From the NCBI GenBank assembly GCA_902803265.1, contig CADCPD010000088.1, positions 1 through 14,112 on the forward strand: a stretch of DNA of 14,112 nt, written 5' to 3'. Each line of letters opens with the position of its first letter. Position 1 is the first letter of the stretch. The notes beneath the pieces were generated by a model. The model worked only from the letters and a program-made list of their open reading frames with translations, was not told where the DNA came from and ran no database searches. Shown here piece after piece: positions 6,681 to 12,963 of the stretch. This stretch comes from an uncultured bacterium. Lineage in GTDB: Bacteria; Cyanobacteriota; Vampirovibrionia; Gastranaerophilales; Gastranaerophilaceae. Position numbers and translations under genes: made by a program.

Positions 6681-7013
6681 ATGATAAGTCCAATTTCACA
6701 TGTATCGTTTAAAGCCAATATTCCGAATATTGATGCTATGGATGCTATTAACAAAACTCAAAAAACAATGGCTACAATTACAAATTTATCTCAAGGTGCA
6801 GATGAATTTAAAAAGAATGTAGAAACTGATAAAGCAGCATATTCTGAAGGTATAACTGATTCAATTAAAGAGGCAGCAAAAGACAATAAAGCTTTAGAAG
6901 CAGTTGCAAAAGCTGCTGATACAAAAGTTGGTAAGAAAGTTGCTGATATCTTTGGTAGCTTTACTGCTTTCTGTACAAACTTAGCAGGTGTTGCAACTAA
7001 CGTTGCTAAGTAA
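6681..7013 (+). CDS. Unknown 110-aa helical protein, second VxFK paralogue
   Basis: 110 aa, started at the ATG at 6681 behind AAAGGTAGG. No family recognised. The N-terminal 'HVSFKANIPNIDAM' (7-20) parallels residues 22-35 of the preceding gene, placed 15 residues nearer the start. The rest is predicted alpha-helical, rich in Ala, Lys, Asp and Thr and low in aromatics, ending in a weakly hydrophobic stretch 'FGSFTAFCTNLAGVATNV'. No cleavable signal peptide. Second gene of a probable two-gene unit ending at the hairpin at 7026-7066. The shared motif at the extreme N-terminus of two otherwise diverged proteins suggests a targeting or binding tag, which is inference. Confidence 0.75.
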   Translation: MISPISHVSFKANIPNIDAMDAINKTQKTMATITNLSQGADEFKKNVETDKAAYSEGITDSIKEAAKDNKALEAVAKAADTKVGKKVADIFGSFTAFCTNLAGVATNVAK

Positions 7014-7025
7014 TAAAAGAAGTTT

Positions 7026-7066
7026 AAAAAAATGCCTGAACATGAACCATGTTCAGGCATTTTTTT
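7026..7066. terminator. Strong bidirectional intrinsic terminator
   Basis: A perfect 12-bp stem (7033-7044 with 7048-7059) with a 3-nt loop, extended by seven A:T pairs so that T tracts flank it on both strands. It serves the VxFK pair (plus) and the convergent GH38 gene (minus). Confidence 0.92.
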
Positions 7067-7073
7067 ATTATAA

Positions 7074-7110
7074 GCATGTATATAATTATATTATGTAATT
7101 ATATACATGC
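7074..7110. repeat. Perfect 15-bp AT-rich inverted repeat across the GH38 stop codon
   Basis: Arms 7074-7088 and 7096-7110 are exact reverse complements around a 7-nt loop. It covers the GH38 stop (7086-7088) and the last codons, directly beside the main terminator. No T run follows on either strand, so it is not a standard terminator; it may protect the mRNA 3' end or bind a protein. Confidence 0.7.
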
Positions 7111-9158
7111 TGTATATATGTTTCATAATTTTCGACATTGTGGAAAGATAATGAAAATTCACAGATATTTTTTCCTATTAATTGAGAATCTTTTGTTGGT
7201 AATGGTGGTCCGGCAGGAGTTGAACGAGCAGGATTTTTAGGATTTGAAATAATACCTGTTGCTCTTAAAAGTGTTATTGATAAAGATTTTTTATAAACTT
7301 CATATTCAGTCAAACCTCTTGTAACTATTCCAATGCCGTTTGCATTAACATATCTTTGCATTGGCGCCGTATTTGTTCGTACTTCTAATCCTCTTGTTTT
7401 TGGAAGGTTCTTTCGTATGTCATAATTACAATCAAAATCGCGTTTTATTATTTTATTTAAATCTTCTGAATATGTTTCTGTTATAGGGTTTAAAGAATTT
7501 ATTCTTGCCTGCATTTTATGATTTTCTTTTTTGTTTTCGTAAATTATTTTAAAATCCAGTATATCCGAGTTTTTATCAAGTGATATAAATATTTCTGAAT
7601 TTTGAGTAAGAACTTTTAAAATACATCTTAAATTGCTTTTAAATTCTATTGATGATGACAAAATATTTTCTGTTGTTCCGTAATCTGTTTCTTCCGGTGC
7701 AAAGTTGTAACTGTCACCTAAGTCTTTATAATCAACTATTTCTATGAAGTTATCAATGTCATTTACTTTTATTTGGTTATTGATTATTTCTAATTTTATT
7801 TTTGAATTTTTTATGTAGTTTTCACCTATTTCCAAATCAGTAGAGTTATCTTCCTGAAATTTTTCTCGCATTTCTGTTGGTTGAATATCTTTGACTTCAA
7901 GAAGATATGTATATATATCTTTATAGTCTTCTGTTACAGGAATTTTTAAGGTGTTTTGAAGTATTTCATTTTCAAAGCCTTTTCTTCTTGATAATATTGG
8001 AAGAGGAAGTTCAAGTTCTGATTCGAACTCAATAATGCCGCTATATGGTTTATCTCCAAGATTAATAAAGAACGTGTCGGCAAGTTTAAAATGTACTTCA
8101 TCAATAATTGTTTGTGCGATTTGAATAACTTTTTTATATTTTATTGTGTTTTCTGCATGTACATCATCCGTTGAACATCCGCAAATTCCATCATGCGCCA
8201 TATTTTCTATTAGTAATTTGTAGCCATATTCTATTAAGTTATCGTAATTTAATTGAAAATGTTTTTGAGCTCTATTTGCTAAATCAAGCATATATGAGGC
8301 TTTTACTCTTAATTTTTTTAAATCTATTCTTGCTGAATAACATCCTTGCAGAATAAAAGTTGCTGAATTGTCTCTTAATTCATCATTGTGTTCGTATTTT
8401 GCAAATTCGTCCTTAACTTCTTCAAAATAATCAAAAGGTGATGCTAATACTATTTGATAATCTTGAAGTAGAGCATTAACTTCTCTGATTTGGTCTGATA
8501 TATCTTCATGTATTCCCAAATGATCGGCTCCGATTGGCATTAAAAGAGTATTTGAAGATTTTTCTGCTATTTTATCGAGATTATTTTTTAAAAATTCGGC
8601 CTTTTTTTCAAATGTTAAATCTGTTGCGAAAATATCCATAAAATATCCTCGAACAAGATTTACGCAATTTAATCCGTTAAATTTGAAATTTGCAGGAATA
8701 TTGTCATTACAGCCTCTCCAAACAACAGACTTATCTATTCCAAAATGTTTAAAGATATCAGTTATGTATTTTGAATGTCCGAAGGTATCAGCTAAGTAAC
8801 CTATAAAATCAGTGCATCCAAAACTTTTTGATATTTTTAGACCTATTTCCAGATTTTTTTCAAAACATTTTCTGTCTGTTAAATATTCGTCAATAAGACA
8901 ATAAGACGGCCCAATGAATAATTTTTTATTTGCTATTAATTCTCTTATGAGTTCTTCTTTTTCAGGTCTTATTTGTAAGTAATCAAGTAGTGCTCCGACT
9001 TGTCCATCAAAATAGAAAGAAGGAATTTTGTTTTCAATAAGCATTTCTAAGATGTTGTCGAAAACTCTCAATAGTCGAATTCTAAATATTTCAAATTCTC
9101 TGTACCATTCTCTGTCCCAATGTGTATGAAGATATGCAATTACTTTCTTTTTTACCAT
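7086..9158 (-). CDS. Glycoside hydrolase family 38 alpha-mannosidase
   Basis: 690 aa. The GH38 zinc/catalytic residues are visible: 'HTHWDREWY' (11-19; zinc ligands H13 and D15), 'YLADTFGHS' (121-129; nucleophile D124) and 'MAHDGICGCSTDDVH' (320-334; zinc ligand H322). The 'HDGICGCSTDxVH' form is the one seen in bacterial mannosylglycerate hydrolase/MngB-like and streptococcal alpha-1,3-mannosidase members; which substrate applies here cannot be told. There is no signal peptide, so it acts inside the cell on imported mannosides or mannose-containing metabolites. The C-terminal half (about 370-690) is the beta-sandwich region. It stands alone without a transporter or sugar kinase nearby. The start has no ribosome site, but TGATATAAT ends 6 nt before the ATG (see findings). 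Confidence 0.93.
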   Translation of the reverse strand: MVKKKVIAYLHTHWDREWYREFEIFRIRLLRVFDNILEMLIENKIPSFYFDGQVGALLDYLQIRPEKEELIRELIANKKLFIGPSYCLIDEYLTDRKCFEKNLEIGLKISKSFGCTDFIGYLADTFGHSKYITDIFKHFGIDKSVVWRGCNDNIPANFKFNGLNCVNLVRGYFMDIFATDLTFEKKAEFLKNNLDKIAEKSSNTLLMPIGADHLGIHEDISDQIREVNALLQDYQIVLASPFDYFEEVKDEFAKYEHNDELRDNSATFILQGCYSARIDLKKLRVKASYMLDLANRAQKHFQLNYDNLIEYGYKLLIENMAHDGICGCSTDDVHAENTIKYKKVIQIAQTIIDEVHFKLADTFFINLGDKPYSGIIEFESELELPLPILSRRKGFENEILQNTLKIPVTEDYKDIYTYLLEVKDIQPTEMREKFQEDNSTDLEIGENYIKNSKIKLEIINNQIKVNDIDNFIEIVDYKDLGDSYNFAPEETDYGTTENILSSSIEFKSNLRCILKVLTQNSEIFISLDKNSDILDFKIIYENKKENHKMQARINSLNPITETYSEDLNKIIKRDFDCNYDIRKNLPKTRGLEVRTNTAPMQRYVNANGIGIVTRGLTEYEVYKKSLSITLLRATGIISNPKNPARSTPAGPPLPTKDSQLIGKNICEFSLSFHNVENYETYIQHVYNYII

Positions 9159-9164
9159 ATTTTT

Positions 9165-9173
9165 ATTATATCA
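9165..9173 (-). promoter_or_regulatory. Extended -10 immediately before the GH38 start codon
   Basis: Minus-strand TGATATAAT (9173-9165) is a perfect extended -10. Six bases separate it from the ATG at 9158, placing the predicted first RNA base at the start codon. A second candidate, TTGTCA (9216-9211) with TATAAT (9195-9190) and a 15-bp spacer, would give a leader of roughly 25-30 nt. Confidence 0.45.
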
Positions 9174-9209
9174 GATATTCTTAAATATTATTATACATTG
9201 TTAATATGA

Positions 9210-9238
9210 TTGACAAAAGTTGAAATTTTTTGTACATG
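9210..9238 (+). promoter_or_regulatory. Putative promoter of folK, 6 nt before the start
   Basis: Perfect TTGACA (9210-9215), 17-bp spacer, TACATG (9233-9238), then six bases to the folK ATG at 9245. The -10 is weak at its last base. No ribosome site is present, consistent with a leaderless mRNA. Confidence 0.4.
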
Positions 9239-9244
9239 TAGTGT

Positions 9245-9751
9245 ATGGCATTAGTATACTTAAGTTTAGGTTCAAATAAAGGAGACAGAGTTGGATTTAT
9301 TCAACAGGCTACAAGTTTGTTGAATGAAGACAAACAAGTTGATTTGATAAGAACTTCTGCATTTTATGAAACAGAACCTTGGCAGACTGATACAAGTAAT
9401 TGGTTTGTTAATGCCGTAATTGAAATTAAAACAAACTATACACCTCATGATTTATTAAAATTGTGTAATCAGGTAGAGGAAAAACTTGGTAGAGATAGAG
9501 AAGCTGAAGGTTTTTATGGTGATAGAACCATAGATATAGATATTTTATTCTACGATAAGGATATAATTTATACAGAAGATTTAATTATTCCACATAAATA
9601 TTTCCATAAAAGAGCGTTTACACTGGTTCCAATGTTGGAATTATCTCCTGATTTTGTTCATCCTGAATTCAAAAAAACTGTAATGGAACTTCATGATGAA
9701 TTAGAAAATCCGGAAATGGTATTTTTGTATGGAACAAGGGTTGACTTATAA
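9245..9751 (+). CDS. folK: 2-amino-4-hydroxy-6-hydroxymethyldihydropteridine pyrophosphokinase (HPPK)
   Basis: 168 aa, normal for HPPK. It moves pyrophosphate from ATP to 6-hydroxymethyl-dihydropterin in folate synthesis. Family motifs in order: 'YLSLGSNKGDR' (5-15), 'YETEPW' (41-46), 'WFVNAVIEI' (53-61), 'EEKLGRDREAEG' (79-90), 'GDRTIDIDILFYD' (the Mg-binding D-x-D region) and 'IPHKYFHKRAFTLVPMLEL'. The start is set by the beta strand 'LVYLSLGSN' beginning right after the ATG. Its last 23 bases overlap the flavoprotein gene, so the two are probably co-transcribed. folP or folB are not in the window. Confidence 0.95.
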   Translation: MALVYLSLGSNKGDRVGFIQQATSLLNEDKQVDLIRTSAFYETEPWQTDTSNWFVNAVIEIKTNYTPHDLLKLCNQVEEKLGRDREAEGFYGDRTIDIDILFYDKDIIYTEDLIIPHKYFHKRAFTLVPMLELSPDFVHPEFKKTVMELHDELENPEMVFLYGTRVDL

Positions 9752-10913
9752 GAAAAAACCTAAAGTTGCAATTATAGGAGCGGGTCCTGCAGGTTGTATG
9801 TGCGGTATTACGATCGCTAAAGATTGTGATGTTACGTTTTTTGATATATCTGAACCTTTGAAAACATTGCTTCCTACCGGTGGTGGTCGCTGTAATCTTG
9901 CTCATGCTGAGTATGATTTTAAAGAACTTGCAAAAGCTTATCCAAGAGGAGAGAAGTTTCTCTATTCTGTATTTTCAAAATTTTCAACTTATGATACGTT
10001 AGAGTTTTTTGAAAGTATAGGTGTTAAAACTTATGCTCAAGATGATGGCAGAATCTTTCCGATTACAAATTCTGCTGCAGATGTTAGGAATAAACTTTTA
10101 GCTCAATTAAAGTCCGCTAAATTTCTAAAAGAAAAAGTTGTTGATGTTAAAAAAGTATCTGATAAGTTTTATGTAAGTACTGTTAATAATAATAAATATA
10201 TATACGATATTGTGGTTATTGCGATAGGTACTCATTTTGGTTTTCAGTTTTTGAATAAATTACCTCATAAATTATATGATTTAAAACCATCATTATGTGG
10301 TTTAGTAACAAAAGAGGATTTTTCTACTCTAAAAGGAGTAGTTTTGAAAGATGTTTTGATAAAAAATGGGAATATGATGCTTGAGGGTGATATGCTTTTT
10401 ACTGATAGTGGTGTGTCAGGACCTGTGATTTTTGAATTATCTTCAATTAATTCTCGAGTAGGATATCCTTATTCTTGTAAAATTAAACTTATAAAAAATA
10501 TTGTTAATTTTGAAGATTCTTTGAATGTCAATAGGAATATGGCTTTAAAGAAGCTTCTATCTGAAATTTTACCAAAATCTTTTGTTAAATTTTTTCTTAA
10601 TTCCTTAAATATTGATTTAGAATTAAAATGTAAAAGTCTTAATTCTAATTCCAAAGGATTACTTCTCGAGTCTTTAAATGGTTTTTTAATTACCGTTATG
10701 GGGGCTAAAAATGGCGGAGAAACTGTGTTTTCAGGAGGTGTTAACCTTGATGAGATTACCTCAAATTTTGAATCAAAAATGATTGATAATTTATATTTTT
10801 GTGGTGAAATTTTAGATATAGATGGGTTTTGCGGAGGTTATAACCTTCAAAATTGTTGGAGTAGTGGTACTTTGGTTGGGTTAAATATTGTGAAAACCAT
10901 GTGTAGCATGTAA
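9729..10913 (+). CDS. BaiN/HI0933-family (YhiN-like) FAD-dependent oxidoreductase
   Basis: 394 aa, typical for this flavoprotein family. FAD-binding Rossmann motif 'VAIIGAGPAG' (13-22), then the diagnostic 'PTGGGRCNL' (49-57), 'PSLCGLVTKED' in the middle, 'TDSGVSGPVIFELS', and the C-terminal 'GGVNLDEI' and 'GEILDIDGFCGGYNLQ' (from 359). Members bind FAD and probably NAD(P)H; most have no known substrate, though BaiN acts on bile-acid intermediates in some gut clostridia, which does not transfer automatically. Cytosolic. It overlaps folK by 23 nt from the ATG at 9729; an in-frame TTG at 9741 preceded by AAGG is an alternative start. No clear terminator follows. Confidence 0.9.
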   Translation: MEQGLTYKKKPKVAIIGAGPAGCMCGITIAKDCDVTFFDISEPLKTLLPTGGGRCNLAHAEYDFKELAKAYPRGEKFLYSVFSKFSTYDTLEFFESIGVKTYAQDDGRIFPITNSAADVRNKLLAQLKSAKFLKEKVVDVKKVSDKFYVSTVNNNKYIYDIVVIAIGTHFGFQFLNKLPHKLYDLKPSLCGLVTKEDFSTLKGVVLKDVLIKNGNMMLEGDMLFTDSGVSGPVIFELSSINSRVGYPYSCKIKLIKNIVNFEDSLNVNRNMALKKLLSEILPKSFVKFFLNSLNIDLELKCKSLNSNSKGLLLESLNGFLITVMGAKNGGETVFSGGVNLDEITSNFESKMIDNLYFCGEILDIDGFCGGYNLQNCWSSGTLVGLNIVKTMCSM

Positions 10914-11045
10914 TTTGACCGATTTTTAAAATTGCTTGATATTATTGGGTTTTGGTGCTCAATAAAAATGTTGTTGTTAAGTTTTGTAACTTTGATTATC
11001 CAAAAGTGTTATGAATTTCTAATTCTATGGTATTATATTAATGTA

Positions 11046-11125
11046 AGCACAAAGTGCTAGCCAAGATACTTCTTTTAGATGAGATTTTATTTTTACATGT
11101 TGATTTTAGAATTAGTTAGTGCTAG
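11046..11125 (+). repeat. Short repeats upstream of the prepilin gene
   Basis: AGTGCTAG occurs at 11053-11060 and again at 11118-11125, 65 bp apart; the first copy is also the right arm of a small hairpin (AGCAC 11046-11050, GTGCT 11054-11058). The second copy ends 8 bp before the -10 box of the prepilin gene, so both could be operator half-sites. The rest of 10914-11165 shows no gene. Confidence 0.3.
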
Positions 11126-11139
11126 TATGTGTGTATAAT
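11112..11139 (+). promoter_or_regulatory. Promoter of the prepilin gene
   Basis: A perfect TATAAT (11134-11139) with only a weak -35 (TTAGTT at 11112-11117, 16-bp spacer). Predicted start near 11146, giving a leader of about 20 nt that contains AAAGGA (11153-11158), the ribosome site for the ATG at 11166. Confidence 0.5.
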
Positions 11140-11165
11140 CGCAGTTAGTAGTAAAGGATTATTTT

Positions 11166-11819
11166 ATGCAACGACAATCGGGTTTCACTTTAGCGGAAGT
11201 TTTAATCACCTTGGCAATCATCGGTACTGTAGCCGCTATGACTATTCCAACATTGATGACAAACACAAATAAGATGGAATTTAAAACAGGTTTTAAGAAA
11301 ATACTTTCTACTTGTAACCAAGCAATTACAATGAGTGTTGCTTTAAATTATATTGATTTTTCAGATACAACGTCTGAGGATAACAATGCTACAACATCTA
11401 TTCTCGGTATTTTTATTAACAGAATGCATGTTACTAAAACAGTTTATGGAACATCCACAGAAACTGCTGTAAATCGTATGTTTAAATCAGGTGCGTCAGC
11501 TAATTTTACAGTATTCTTTGCTGATGGTATGGCGTTATCATTCAAGAAAACTTCAAAGAATTGTAGAACTTCAAACTCAGATGGTGGTGCCGCAACTATT
11601 TGTAAAGCAATTGTAGATGTAAATGGTACTCGTCCTCCTAATTATTTATCAAATTGTTTAGGAACTCAAACAAAGACTGCTACTTCTGATAAAACTGCTA
11701 ATGGTGGTGCTTGTACTCCTGAAAATGCGGCTATATTTGATCAATTCTCAATCTTTTTGGCAGACCAACAAGTTCAACCAAATGGTCAATGTGCAAAATA
11801 CGTTTTATTTGAAAACTAG
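11166..11819 (+). CDS. Type IV pilin / type II secretion pseudopilin-like prepilin
   Basis: 217 aa. It opens with a class III signal: short leader MQRQSG, predicted cleavage G6|F7, then 'FTLAEVLITLAIIGTVAAM' with Glu at mature position 5 (E11) and a hydrophobic helix to about residue 30. Prepilin peptidase would cut and methylate it, and the helix would pack in a pilus or pseudopilus core. The globular part has six cysteines (50, 133, 146, 164, 183, 209), suggesting disulfides outside the cell, and ends in 'FDQFSIFLADQQVQP'. It stands alone with its own promoter and terminator; the pilT-like gene 1.1 kb downstream is the only other pilus gene here. Major versus minor pilin cannot be decided. 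Confidence 0.92.
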   Translation: MQRQSGFTLAEVLITLAIIGTVAAMTIPTLMTNTNKMEFKTGFKKILSTCNQAITMSVALNYIDFSDTTSEDNNATTSILGIFINRMHVTKTVYGTSTETAVNRMFKSGASANFTVFFADGMALSFKKTSKNCRTSNSDGGAATICKAIVDVNGTRPPNYLSNCLGTQTKTATSDKTANGGACTPENAAIFDQFSIFLADQQVQPNGQCAKYVLFEN

Positions 11820-11843
11820 TTAGCGTGTATTTTATTTAGGTTT

Positions 11844-11883
11844 AAAAAAAAAGAAGGAAATGGTGTGTTTCTTTCTTTTTTTT
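11844..11883. terminator. Bidirectional intrinsic terminator after the prepilin gene
   Basis: An 8-bp stem with one G-T pair (11853-11860 with 11868-11875), flanked by nine A and eight T, which also pair. It serves the prepilin gene and the convergent small Cys protein gene. Confidence 0.8.
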
Positions 11884-11887
11884 GTTT

Positions 11888-12196
11888 CTAAAGATCTGTT
11901 GGACCTATGTTTTTATAGGATTCAATTTTATTAGTTGTTTTTTGTAAATCAGATGCTAGTTTTGTTGCTTTTTTTGCGTCTTTACAATTTTTTAACTGAA
12001 CATTTAAGACTAATAGTCGTTCTTTTAATTTTCTAATGTTTTGTTTATATTTTTCCCACTCTAAGAAAAACCAACCTTCAAAACCGCAGTCTTCTGGAGG
12101 TTTTTCATAAAAATTATTGATAAAATTACAATTTTCTCCGCATTTTTTGCAGTGTTTACAAAATCGTTCAGGTCTGTCTTTAAATATATTTTCCAT
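11888..12196 (-). CDS. Unknown small protein with a CxxCxxCxxxC cluster and a coiled coil
   Basis: 102 aa from the ATG at 12196; an in-frame TTG at 12223 would add nine residues, including another Cys. No family recognised. Near the N-terminus 'FCKHCKKCGENC' has the C-x2-C-x2-C-x3-C spacing of a ferredoxin-type 4Fe-4S half-site, without the usual trailing Pro; with C37 it could equally bind zinc. The C-terminal two-thirds (from about 'EWEKYKQNI') is a Lys/Glu-rich, probably coiled-coil helix. Cytosolic. TATAAT lies at 12208-12203, six bases before the ATG, and there is no ribosome site, which argues for the ATG and a leaderless mRNA. It converges on the prepilin gene. Confidence 0.7.
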   Translation of the reverse strand: MENIFKDRPERFCKHCKKCGENCNFINNFYEKPPEDCGFEGWFFLEWEKYKQNIRKLKERLLVLNVQLKNCKDAKKATKLASDLQKTTNKIESYKNIGPTDL

Positions 12197-12202
12197 ACAT
12201 TT

Positions 12203-12208
12203 ATTATA
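12203..12208 (-). promoter_or_regulatory. -10 box six bases before the small Cys protein start
   Basis: Minus-strand TATAAT at 12208-12203, then six bases to the ATG at 12196. No good -35 was found and it lacks the TG of an extended -10, so it could be chance in AT-rich DNA. Confidence 0.3.
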
Positions 12209-12355
12209 TGCTTTAAATTCCAAATATTTGTATGTTTGTAATATTTATTAACAATATGTTTTCTATTGGCAATTTTTTTTGAAAAAATAACTTTATTAAA
12301 GTGTAGTGTTAGTTAAATAATTGCATGTATTCATGTGCAAGTTAGGAAATTTATT

Positions 12356-12817
12356 ATGAATGTTTCAGCAGGTATTACAAAAGTTTTAGCAAAAGGTGTC
12401 GGTGTTGCCGGATTGGGTGCTGTGCTTTATGATGCTCATCAGTATGGTAAAATTCAAGCGAAAACCTACGGAAAAAATCAAATGGCTAATTCTGCTTGCG
12501 ATGCATATATGGATTCCAAAACACTAAATTCTACAAGTACAATTGATTCAAAACTTCAGCAGGCTCGTTTAAATGCTGAATTAAAAGGTGGTTTATTCGG
12601 TGGAATTCGTAATGGATTCGCACAAGCAAAAGGTTATATAGCAGGTGCATTTACTTCTTTGGCGGAAAATATTGTTCCGTTGGCATTATCTGCGTCAACG
12701 CTTGTTACTAAAGGTAAAGCTTCTGCAATTTTAGGATTGGCAACGGCGGTTTATAGCGGTGCTCGAGCTGCTACTGCTGCTTTTGGTATAGGAAAAATAA
12801 ATCCTTTAAATAAATGA
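12356..12817 (+). CDS. Unknown Gly/Ala-rich, partly hydrophobic protein
   Basis: 153 aa from the ATG at 12356, which follows AGGAAA; an in-frame GTG at 12335 sits upstream of that site and is unlikely. No family recognised. Hydrophobic, glycine-spaced segments lie at about 5-25 ('GVGVAGLGAVLYDA') and 104-145 ('IVPLALSAST' and 'ASAILGLATAVYSG'), with a polar Gln/Lys/Ser-rich middle (30-75). The glycine spacing would suit close helix packing in a membrane or an oligomer. No cleavable signal is clear. Own transcription unit: a 5' region resembling that of the VxFK gene at 6097, and a terminator at 12863-12897. It shows no VxFK motif, so relation to that pair is only by upstream sequence and composition. 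Confidence 0.75.
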   Translation: MNVSAGITKVLAKGVGVAGLGAVLYDAHQYGKIQAKTYGKNQMANSACDAYMDSKTLNSTSTIDSKLQQARLNAELKGGLFGGIRNGFAQAKGYIAGAFTSLAENIVPLALSASTLVTKGKASAILGLATAVYSGARAATAAFGIGKINPLNK

Positions 12818-12862
12818 AAACATTAACTATTAACCAATAAACTTAACTATCAAACTACAATT

Positions 12863-12897
12863 AGCGGTAAGGCGTTGCTTTATCGCTTTTTATTTTT
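12863..12897 (+). terminator. Intrinsic terminator after the Gly/Ala-rich gene
   Basis: An 11-bp stem with two G-T pairs (12863-12873 with 12877-12887), loop GTT, followed by T5-A-T5. Confidence 0.82.
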
Positions 12898-12917
12898 ATA
12901 AATATTTTGTAATGTTT

Positions 12918-12946
12918 TTGTATTTTTATACTTAAAATGCTACTAT
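12918..12946 (+). promoter_or_regulatory. Promoter of the pilT-like gene
   Basis: TTGTAT (12918-12923), 17-bp spacer, TACTAT (12941-12946). The predicted start near 12953 falls at GGAGGG (12953-12958), giving a very short leader. The same -35 hexamer and spacing occur at ycf23. Confidence 0.5.
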
Positions 12947-12963
12947 GTATTTGGAGGGTTATT

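Noticed and set aside
10950..10975. TTATTG/CAATAA inverted repeat after the flavoprotein gene as a terminator.
   Set aside because: Only six AT-rich pairs, a large loop and no T run following.
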